Positions 55,411 to 64,000 of a stretch of DNA of 64,000 bases are shown one piece after another (within the stretch, counting starts at the first letter, position 1; each line of letters starts with the position of its first letter). Source of the stretch: Nephrocerus scutellatus. Lineage: Eukaryota > Arthropoda > Insecta > Diptera > Pipunculidae. The stretch lies in assembly GCA_947095585.1 (NCBI GenBank), contig OX352763.1, positions 45,620,010 to 45,684,009 on the forward strand. The letters are read 5' to 3'. The position numbers and the translations under genes were made by a program. The notes below the pieces were generated by a model, which searched no databases, was not told the DNA's origin, and saw only the letters and a program-made list of their open reading frames with translations.

Positions 55411-57670
55411 GGTTGTATTTGTGAGCAGGTTGTGTCGAGCACCACTAAGTCCCACGTACCATTGTCTTTGAGAGACTTGATCTCAGAATCCATTGCTTTG
55501 ACCCAATGCTGCTTCTCGTTGCTTAATATGGCTTGATTATATGTCGCCGGTTCACCATCTAGCGCGAGGTAGCCATATTGCGTAAGTAAATCGATTTGAT
55601 TAATCAATCTGCGCGGAGGATTGCCTTTTGTTGAACGATTTGAAATTCTTTGTTGAACCACGTCGATATTTGAATCAACCGAATTTTCACCATCATTCAT
55701 TTTTCATTTCATTTCATTTTCAGTTCCATTAAATGTTTCTTCGCCTTCCGCATAAATCGTGTAAAATCGGTGGTTCGGCTTTTGCATCTAGTTTTCTACG
55801 CTTAGTATCATCAGCATGAACCAAACACTTGCTACCGAAACGACGAAGATTTCCATAAATCGGTTTTTTATTATGCCAATATTCAAAAGGAGTACAATTC
55901 AAATTTTACCATGGTAACAAATTCTGAAGAAAATTAGCTGTGATAACAGCTTCACCCCATTATTTGTTTTGCATATTGGAATCAAATAATAAGTATCTTG
56001 CCATCTCAATCAGCGTTCGGTTTTTCCTCTCTGCAACACCGTTTTGTTGAGGTATATGTGGGACTGTGCGTTGACTCTGAATACCATGCGATTAAAGAAA
56101 ATTTTGAAATTCATTGCCCATATATTCTCCTCCTCGATCTGTTCTTATCATTTTGATTGTTTTGTTGAACAAACTTCGAGTAAATAGTTCTTAAACTTTT
56201 CAAATGCTTCCGATTTGTTGGCCAGCAAATAAATCGTCGTACATCGATTAGTGTGAGCACATACTTTTTACCACCAGGAGTTTGCGTTTGCATTGGTCCA
56301 CATAAATCACTATGTACCAAATCTAGAACCGCAGATGATTTGTTCTGTGATTCTTTTGGAAATTTAAGACGTGATAATTTTCCTTTGATGCAAACTTCAC
56401 ATATACTCATCGTCTCATATTTTTCGTTGTATTTCGCCGCAGTATAGCCTTCAATTAAATTACCTGACGATAACCTTTTAACCACTTCAATGTCTCGATG
56501 ACCCAAAATACGATGCCAATCGTGAATGCATTTTTTAGAATTATATTGAATGAAATTCACTTTTTCTCTAATGCGCAATTTATAGAAATTGTCTTTTATT
56601 TCCCCGACGGCTATTTGCCGATTTTGCGCTGAACGAATTTCACATTTATTGTCAATGAAACCAACTTTAAAACCTTTTTCCGTTAGGCGCTTCACAGAAA
56701 TAAGAAATAAAATCAGAAATTGTTACTTTTGTGGAATCACCGTTATTGTTAATTAGATGGATGATCACTGTACCTGTACCGGAAGACATCACTTCATTGC
56801 CATTTGCCACTGAGACTTTTTCGCGATGACTGTAATCCAACGAATGAAAATTTTCCTTATGACAGCTTATGTGACAAGTGGCACCAGAATCCAAAATCCA
56901 CCCATATAATCTGCCAACAACGAATAAACAATCATCGTTTTCACTGGACTTGACAAGATTTGTGTCACTCTTATGCGAACCTTCCTTGTTTTCCAGCCAT
57001 TTTGTAAATTTACGCAGTCTTTTCGCATATGACCCTTATTTTTACAAAACAAACACGTGATTGACATAGTTTTCGTTGAAACCTTGAAACCAATGCTGAA
57101 TCACAATTCTTATCGCCTCTTTCTTTTCTTCGTCGATATTCTTCAATTATTTTGGACCGAACAAACAATGAGGTTTCGGGTTTCCAACGCTGTAATGAGA
57201 CTATCGTAAGAACTTGGCAATGAACCCAGTAACGTCGCACTAATCAGAAATTTCGGTTTAATTACATCACCACGCGCTAGAAGTTTCTGGAACAATTTAT
57301 TCAATTTCGTCACATGCTGCTCGATGTCACCGTTTTCCTCGATGCGTTGGTTCATAATTGTACGCAAAAACTGAACGCGGCTGCCTGGTAAATCTTGCTC
57401 ATGAAATTCTTTGAGAGAATTCCACGCTTCCTTAGCGGTTTTGCATGCACGAACATGTTGCAATTGGCTGTCCTCAATAGCCAATACAATTGTTGCAAAT
57501 GCCTTCTCATTTAACTTTTTCCAGATATCTGTGATTGGCGATGGTGGTTCTTCCTCAATTGTCTTCCAAGCATCTTTCTCTTTTATTATTATCTCCATAC
57601 GAAAACGCCAATTGAAATAATTTTCACTGTTTAATTTCGTGATGCTATATATCTCGATGGATGCAGCCAT
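55411..57670 (-). pseudogene. Copia-type polyprotein, gag to RT start
   Basis: The ATG at 57670 begins a gag of about 175 codons (ITKLNSENYFNWRFRMEII, AKEAWNSLKEFHEQ). A shift near 57150 leads to the zinc knuckle CLFCKNKGHMRKDC (57067-57010), the protease WILDSGATCHISCHKENFHS (active site DSGA), the integrase with HDWHRILGHRD, CEVCIKGKLSRLKFP and HSDLCGPMQTQTPGGKKY, then RTDRGGEYMGNEF and PQQNGVAERKNRTLIEMARY (DD35E residues). The RT start is NEKQHWVKAMDSEIKSLKDN followed by GTWDLV. There it meets Gypsy gag sequence near 55411-55430. The rest of RT and RNase H is missing. Confidence 0.92.
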
Positions 57671-58005
57671 TTTTTCCACGTTATACGACGTACACCACAA
57701 TAATGCAATTATTTTTCACAAAATCTTAAATAAAACAAGAAAAAATATGCGTTTTTATTATTTATGCAAAGGACCATAACCTGTTAGCAGCAGCTTGTGT
57801 TTCGATGAGTTCAAATATTTTCAATAAACTAATAATATATATTGATATATTTCTCAAAAAACAACTTTTCATTTAAAACAGTTTACTGTGATGTTTTTAA
57901 GGAAGTTCATTTTTATATGAATTACAATAGAATATAATTAATATTCAACATATAATAACAAACCAAAACAACCATTAAAAAATAAGAAAAACCATATACA
58001 CATCA
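57671..58005. other. AT-rich sequence, Copia leader or flank
   Basis: No LTR ends or genes are recognised. On the minus strand it would be the leader of the Copia element. Confidence 0.4.
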
Positions 58006-58142
58006 GCGGTATTTTATTTGCCGAGGAATAAGAAATTACAAAAACAATTGCACTATCTTATTCCTTCTTTGGAATAAGAAAACCTGCTGTTTTGCTGGTT
58101 TTGACATTCTAATTCCTTATTTCTCGGCAAATAAAATACGCA
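58006..58142. mobile_element. MITE family C, full copy
   Basis: GCGGTATTTTATTTGCCGAG on the left pairs with CTCGGCAAATAAAATACGC on the right, and the arms extend into AATAAG(A/G)AATTA. The core is AACAATTGCACTATCTTATT and AACCTGCTGTTTTGCTGG. It is the most symmetric copy in the window. Confidence 0.88.
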
Positions 58143-58529
58143 TATCATTTCAAACGTCGTTTTTCATTATTTCGACTCATATAATCATTATTAATATCAT
58201 TATAACTAAGTAATGACATTATTTTAAACGAGTAGTGTTCGCAACTGACAAATCATCTGCGAATTTGTGGTAAAAAGCAGAAAGGCTGTGCGAAGAGAAA
58301 ACAGAAAAAATCACCAAATGTTACCATAAAAATATAAGTATATTTTTCAATGTTACCATAATGTTTCCATAATGTTTCATATTTCATTGCAGATAACTAT
58401 AACATTCGCGTACAATATATTCTGGCTAACCACAACTTTAATTTAACTATAATCGGCCCGCTCATTTTTTCTCGCACGGCTATAGTCTAAATTCTCCATA
58501 ATGCATGATTTACATTTGTGGCGAAATTT

Positions 58530-58720
58530 GAAATTGTAGAGATGGGTCGTACTGCAAATACCGAGATGGAGGCAGAGAAAACTTTAGAACATATATATTA
58601 GTGGGCGTTAAAATTTGTAGCTGTGATCACCGAAATTATGAACATAACCACACTAATGCACTACCAAAATCAATATTTCGAACACATATTACCTTAAGTT
58701 ACAGATGCAACAAAAACATA
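58530..58720 (+). repeat. G-family repeat, uninterrupted
   Basis: GAGATGGGTCGTACTGCAAA, TTAGTGGGCGTTAAAATTTG, TGATCACCGAAATTATGAAC and ATCAATATTTCGAACACA. It provides the empty site for the MITE at 25637. Confidence 0.78.
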
Positions 58721-58870
58721 TGTATTTCTATATAAGATAACATATGTTCTAAATGTTTTATTTAATTTTTGCCATGGGTTTTTTTTTAGCGATAACTACA
58801 TTCACACAAGCAAAATATTTTAATGTAGCAATATTCAATATTGTAATTTGACGAGGTAACAGCGCGATAT

Positions 58871-60073
58871 AGGGTCTATTTTTTATTCCAACCAACGAGT
58901 TAGTTTACGCCGAGTACACCAATTGAATGATACTGAAGTAAAAATATTTGGTGTGTACTATGGGTATCTTTACTCGTTCGAGGTGAATAAAAAAACAGAC
59001 CCGAGTAAAACAACAAAAATTCCTTGATATTTGAGTAACCAATTTTAATTCATGTGAAAAATTCTCAAATCTGTGTGCTTGATTGATTTATTATTCCATT
59101 TCATAAAAAACATTAAATACATTTATGTGTATTTTTTATAAATAAAACGTACTACTTGATTTAAGAGAATAATCCATTTATCCGTTATTATTCAATGACA
59201 GCAAACTTTTCTGAGGTAAATGGGATTTTTACTCTGTCTTACTCATATTCACTTCAGAGTAAAAAATATGAAAATGTATCGTGCTCCGTTCATAATAAAC
59301 AACTTTTATATATACATCGAAACACGCCACACAGTCGTTTATTATTTGGTACTAATCGCCAAAATATCTGTTTTTTAGGTCGGAGCTACTTAAAAGAATT
59401 ATCTTTTTTCCACGCTTCACACGCGACTCGCGTCAAAAGCGGGATATCAAAATGGGCCCCTGACATTGAGCCGCTCACAAAATTTTAGCCCTATAGGTCG
59501 TGCGTTAAAAAAGACTTCAAAAAACGAGAAAATGGCGCGATTTCAAACCATCACACGTGCCACACGCAAAACGTAGTACGCGTCATACATTAAATATAAA
59601 AAATGGTATTATGGTATTTTCGACTTAGGTACTCACAAAATTTCAACTCTCTAGGTCGTGTGGAAGGTGGTTAAAAAGGACCTCAAAGAAGTCGAAAATC
59701 AATTCAACCCATCACACGCGACACGCGTCATACTGGGATATAAAAAACGCTATTGTGGAATTAGACACTTAGAAAATTTCAGTTCTTTTGATCGTGTGGA
59801 AGTTGGTTAAATAGGACCTCAAAGAATCAAAAAAAAAAAAATTTTTTTTCAGCCCATCACACGCGCTTTACACGACACGTGTTATATTCGGATTGTAAAA
59901 AATGCTATTATGGACTTAGACACTCACAAAATTTCAGCTCTCTAGGTGTGAAAGTTGGTTAAAAAGCACCTCAAAGTGGTCGAAATACAGACAAAAAGGG
60001 GTCAAGCAAAAGCAGAGCAATAAAAAAAATTTAAATTTTTGACGTACGGTTGAATAAAAAAACAGACCCAATG
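58871..60073. repeat. Repeat block with inverted ends and four tandem units of about 150 bp
   Basis: GGGTCTATTTTTTATTCCAA at 58871 is matched in reverse by GAATAAAAAAACAGACCC at about 58986-59003 and again at about 60056-60073. Between 59411 and 60010 there are four units with TCACACGCGACACGCGTCAT, AATTTCAGCTCTCTAGGTCG and GTTGGTTAAAAAGGACCTCA. The unit starts lie near 59411, 59552, 59711 and 59858. There is no coding frame. Confidence 0.75.
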
Positions 60074-60159
60074 TTTGGCTTTTTACCACTTCCTCGTACA
60101 AGTTTTTCGAATAGGTGTAAACAGTAAATTACGGCAATTCGGATTTAAAATTTAAGAAA

Positions 60160-60899
60160 ATGGCCAATTATTTAAGTGATTCCGATGATGATAAAGCAAG
60201 AAAAAAATTTCTTGAAGCGGCAGATGAAAGATTTTTTAAAGATGATATGTTTGACGAGAATTGGCAGTTTTCCAACGAAACTAATGGAAACGCGAAAGCA
60301 ATTGGTATGCGAGAATTATAATTGTAATAGATTTCACTCATCCAATATATTTTTTAGTAAAAACAAAAAAATCTAATCGATATCTTGATACAGATGAATC
60401 CTTTAGTAACGGAGATTCTAACATTCCCGAAGAAGTAAAAAGCCATGTTGCAAAGAGACTTACTCAAGTAATTGCAAATCTTGTGGAATTTTATGATTCT
60501 GAAACACAGCACAAGAAAGAATTTATAAAAACTAAAAGCAGAGTTAAACTTTTTCAAGATTTCAATTGCTTCTTAAAGTCATATGAAGAGTTTGAATTTA
60601 AGTCAGTTGGACCTATTAAGAAGCCGGTAATCTTAAGAAGGAAAGTCGATATCGTTGACGATGATCTTTCGGAATCAGAAAAACTTGTATCAGCGGCTAT
60701 TAGTCCTTCAGAAATATTAATGGGAAAGGAAGTAAAATCATGGGCCCAAAAATCTATTAAGAACCACAAAATGTTTCACTACAGGATGGATCGTTGCTCA
60801 CCGAATATATTACATGCTGTCGAAAGTACTGATGAATTTACTAAAATTCGACGCAAGAACAATTGGAACGAATCAAAAATATCACAAAGGTTTTCATAG
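60160..60899 (+). CDS. CUSTOS homologue
   Basis: It has two exons, 60160-60304 and 60358-60899, with a 53-bp intron (GTATGC...TTTTTTAG) that splits a Val codon. The product has 228 residues. It begins MANYLSDSDDDKARKKFLEA, an acidic Ser/Asp start followed by the A-rich helix seen in CUSTOS. EVKSHVAKRLTQVIANLVEF (residues about 70-90) matches the family's EFRxHVAKKLxxxL block. SESEKLVSAAISPSEIL matches its second EEWRRCREAAVSASDIL-type block. In vertebrates CUSTOS is a nuclear-envelope-associated regulator of Wnt signalling. The fly role is unknown to me. The gene is intact and converges on the Spt7 homologue, with AATAAA signals at 60901. Assignment rests on two short motifs, so it is fairly but not fully sure. 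Confidence 0.82.
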
Positions 60900-60982
60900 A
60901 AATAAATAAATACAAAATATAGTAATGTATTTATTATACTGATGTTGAATGTGCAGGTTGCGCGAAAAGATTTTTTAAATAG

Positions 60983-62154
60983 TTAAACAAGACGGTCATT
61001 TTCGTCCCTTGTACTGCTATCAACTTCCATAACTTTTCCTGGTTGAAAAGTTCTATAAAAACAAATATATAGTTTACTGGAAAGATTTTAATGAATATCT
61101 TACTTATTATTTTGGACTGTGATGTGCCCTTGACCCTTAATTATCGTTAGAGTAGCATTGTTCCTTTCACTTTCAACTTTCTGCTGATGTGTTGGCATTG
61201 TACTTTCGCCGTGGTTGGACATTTCCAAGATATTTATAAAGTCTCCTTCGCTAAACTCGCTTTTCTGCATATTTTGGCTGTCCTTCATTAATTTGTTGTA
61301 TTCCTGAAAAACTCCATTGAATTCCGCAATCTCTGAACGATTTCTTGCAATAAGATTGTGTTTAAAGTAGTTATGAATTCCCGTCAATGACGTACTAGTG
61401 AGTGTATAATACGCTTTCTCTAAACTAGTTATATCAACAGTACTTAGTGTGTCTTTGTACTCGTTTGATTGTACGTCCTTAATTTGCTCCACAAAATTTT
61501 TGATAAATTCCTCTAAAGTGTCTATGAAGAGGACTAAAGCTGAATCAGTAGTGTCAGTGAAGCCAGCTATTCGTAATTGGCCACAAATAGATTTTCGTAT
61601 TGAAGCTTTACAGACTTCTACATTGATGCGCGGGTAATGAATTGGCGAACCACGGGAGAAACCAGACTCGATTGGAGGAATGAACCAAATAGGTTTAGTA
61701 AATTTTTCGTCGGTATGAAATTCGGTGGCATTTTCTGGTGGAAAGTCGACTTGTGGTATCATTTGGCAGGGGTTCAAGAGGTAGTTATTTGAGCCCTGAA
61801 TTAACCAATTTTTTAATAAAAATTAATAACATTGTACAGATAAGCATACCGATTTATTTGAGTAGGTATCAATAAGCGATTGTAACATTTCCGTTTGTTT
61901 CATAACTTCAATTGTTTGTGTAACTAGCGGATTTTTTACTTTAACGCAAACTCTGAAAATGTTCATTACAAAAATTTAAGGTAACTATATTAAAATACCA
62001 ATATCAGATTTTTTACAACTGACCTTGACTCTGTTTGCTTAAAGGGTTTTTTATCAATAGCATTCAGTTTGGCTTTTTTAGCTATTGGTGGAACAACATT
62101 AATAGCTGGTGCTTTGTTATCGTCAGCAATATTGCCCCAAAGTTGTTTTTTCAT
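60983..62154 (-). CDS. SAGA subunit Spt7 / STAF65-gamma (SUPT7L) homologue
   Basis: It has four exons on the minus strand: 62024-62154, 61850-61952, 61104-61795 and 60983-61052. The introns are 71, 54 and 51 bp, all GT/AG, and the phases fit (131, 103, 692 and 70 bases; 331 residues). The N-terminus MKKQLWGNIADD recalls the WGEIP start of the human protein. KASIRKSICGQLRIAGFTDT (middle) begins a histone-fold-type helix set continuing to EEFIKNFVEQI. SLEKAYYTLTSTSLTGIHNY matches the following conserved helix. The C-terminus is VQNNKTFQPGKVMEVDSS. In SAGA this subunit pairs with a histone-fold partner in the structural core. An alternative start lies 11 codons upstream (62187). Without the last intron, exon 3 would end at a stop right at its donor, so I prefer the spliced form. 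Confidence 0.8.
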
Positions 62155-63606
62155 GTTTTTATGAACAAATAGGTGATTTATCAACAAAAAAATTAGTTGG
62201 ATGATATTTCAATATAAATTATGTCTGTTCCCGTACTTATTGTAGAAAAATTAGCAGAAGAGAAAATAAACAAAATCTCAGAGACCAAGCACACAAAAAC
62301 GGGAACGCATAAAGCCACAAAATTGATGTCTTGATAGTCGGGGGTCGGGGCATTTTTCATGGAAAACGCCTTATTTTCTTTTGTGCTGGTCTTCGCAAAA
62401 AGACTGAACATCTACATTATGAAAGACCATGAAATCTAGATGCTTAAATGTTGACATCAATTATATGATTTCATTTCTTTCGCTTATTCGTTTCATTTGG
62501 AGAAAGGAGAAGTAACGCGCTGTCTCCACGTCAAGTTATAATAATGCTACAATAATATAATTTCTTGTGTTAATGTACACGGAAACGGGCTTCTAGTAAT
62601 GCTAGAGCATAGAGAAATAAGTATATAAAGTATTTTTCTTTAAGAAGAAGTTGGTCGAATTCAAAATTTTATTTTTGGCCCAATGCTGGTCCGGTCTCAC
62701 ACACATTACTATATGAAGTGTGTGTTCAGCAAAGAATGTTACGTCTCTCTTTTATTTTACTTCTTCTTAGGTTCTTACTCTCTTTATTTCTTTGAGTACT
62801 CTACATTCTGCTTTTTAGATTGTTTATACAATCAAGATCACGACTGCTGCGTATTGAATGCGTCATTCTTAACTTTTATACAGTAAAGGAGAGATAAAGT
62901 ATAACAATCATGTTCATGTAGCATGTACCGTACATGATTATAAGGATATCTACTGCAGCATGAGTCTACTGTATTTCGAATATGTATGTGCATTTGCTTT
63001 CTATCCCTTTATGCTTTTCATTCCAAACGTTATTTAAAAGGTGATTGCAGCTGTTAACTTTCGTTTTATAATTAAATTAACTCATTCATTAAGTGTTGAA
63101 TCTACTTTTTGTAATAAAATTTATGGAGGTATATACCGAATTAATCTTTGTAATATGCCCCCCTAAGAACAGCTAATTTGGCGATAATTAGCAGATAATA
63201 CGACATAAAAATAAAAGATTATTATTATTGCTGCTAGTGAACAACAAAAGTAGTAGAATTAAAAGAAACAATAAACAAACTGAGTCTCTGAAGTCTAAAG
63301 TCAAGCATAGCTCTCTTTCATCACTAATACACACAAAACTTTCGAAATTCGAGTTTCGGCTGCCCATAGGAAAGAATTTTGTTAAAGAAAAGTACTCTAT
63401 GTGTTTATTGCTCTATGGCTAGAGTGAGCCGAGTTGAAATGAAAATGTTGTAGGATTATTTGAAGCGATTTCCAAGGTTAACACAAATAAAAATGGAGAA
63501 ATTTGAAATTGAAGAGATGGGTCGCACTGTGATCACCAAAATTATGAACGAAACCACAACGAAAGCACTACAAAACTCAATATTTAGAAAACATTAAGAC
63601 ACAAGA
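62155..63606. other. Intergenic sequence with G-family repeat pieces
   Basis: It should contain the Spt7-homologue promoter just above 62154. AATAATGCTACAATAATA with GTACACGGAAACGGGCTTC (62530-62600) and GAGTGAGCCGAGTTGAAATG to ACTCAATATTTAGAAA (63420-63595) are G-family pieces like 25390-25636. No other gene is recognised. Confidence 0.6.
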
Positions 63607-64000
63607 GGCCTATTATGAACTTGATGCGAAGCGGATCGCATTTCGCATTTTTTGCGATTCAACAAATCCGATCCGCTTCGTAAGTGCTTATTATGAAATA
63701 TCATTATCGCATATCGCATTTCCCTTATTTGGGAAATTTATATTCTGTCAAATTATTGTAATAAGTGAGGTAAATTGTTATTGTTTGTTTTAGTATTTAA
63801 ATAAAAATTAGTTTTGAGTAAACAAAAACGTAAATTTGATAAAAAATATGGATACTGCGGCTTTATATTTTTACTGTGATGAGGATGAAGAAGAGGAAGA
63901 AAGGTATTGCGGAACGAATCATGTCCTTTGGATATTCCCGAGAAGAAGTTAGTTTATTATTAACACTATCTATTATTTTATTAATTTAATTCTATTGCAG
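63607..64000 (+). pseudogene. Possible start of a PIF/Harbinger element, cut by the window
   Basis: GAGGCCTATTATGAACTTGA, followed by GCGAAGCGGATCGCATTTCG and repeated in part as TCCGATCCGCTTCG, resembles a Harbinger-type terminus with subterminal inverted repeats. It interrupts a G-family repeat. At 63849 an ATG opens MDTAALYFYCDEDEEEEE, an acidic start like those of Harbinger proteins. AG/GTATTG (63901) and the terminal TTCTATTGCAG suggest an intron that ends at the window edge. The transposase body lies outside, so this is tentative. Confidence 0.35.

Noticed and set aside
61100..61777. Treating this frame as a complete 225-residue gene
   Set aside because: Splice sites on both sides and upstream exons with a matching frame give a longer protein.

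Overview
The window is repeat-rich nuclear DNA from an insect. It is most likely a higher fly (Brachycera, possibly a tephritid fruit fly or a similar large-genome fly). The grounds are a Gbeta13F-type G-protein beta subunit, spliced host genes whose introns are only about 50-70 bp, AT-rich spacers, and a Copia, BEL, Jockey-type, hAT, Tigger and SINE load typical of fly genomes. The species is an inference.

Host genes. I see four. An adenylate kinase isoenzyme 6 homologue lies on the minus strand at 26171-26815 with three exons. A single-exon, intact 340-residue G-protein beta subunit (Gbeta13F) lies at 34528-35550 and is followed by about 2.5 kb of AT-rich 3' sequence with few recognisable repeats. 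A CUSTOS homologue (plus strand, two exons, 60160-60899) converges on a SAGA subunit Spt7/STAF65-gamma homologue (minus strand, four exons, 60983-62154). Three of the four are split genes that I assembled from splice sites. A broken MADF-domain gene (43.87-44.86 kb) is probably part of a transposon.

Mobile DNA. Most of the rest is layered transposon debris. From 0.5 to 14 kb there are Copia remnants on the minus strand, interrupted by an LTR of another family (828-2140), a hAT element with a nearly open transposase (3.6-6.6 kb), a second hAT relic (8.5-10 kb), a tRNA-derived SINE and another LTR (11276-12152). From 14 to 26 kb come a LINE relic, a roughly 110-bp-unit tandem array, a Harbinger-like MITE, a deleted hAT copy with a perfect 8-bp target duplication, a solo LTR with a 4-bp duplication, a Tigger element with TA duplications, two 268-bp hAT-type MITEs, a Tc1 relic and a 5'-truncated LINE with an 11-bp duplication. 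From 28 to 33 kb there is an 874-bp element with very long terminal inverted repeats and then a roughly 2.9-kb foldback structure. From 38 to 44 kb there are two LINEs. From 45.5 to 54.6 kb there is a 9.1-kb BEL/Pao element with both LTRs, split by a Jockey-type LINE in the opposite direction. A Gypsy gag-protease fragment and a Copia element then run to 57.7 kb. The right end (58.5-64 kb) holds repeats, the CUSTOS/Spt7 pair and what may be the start of a Harbinger element.

No prokaryote-style system, CRISPR array or operon is present. The most unusual things are the foldback with independent MITE insertions in each arm, a hAT transposase that carries an in-frame 126-bp duplication and a one-base stop, a 63-bp codon-multiple repeat inside an LTR, and a dispersed repeat carrying the roughly 110-bp unit that has jumped into the MADF gene.
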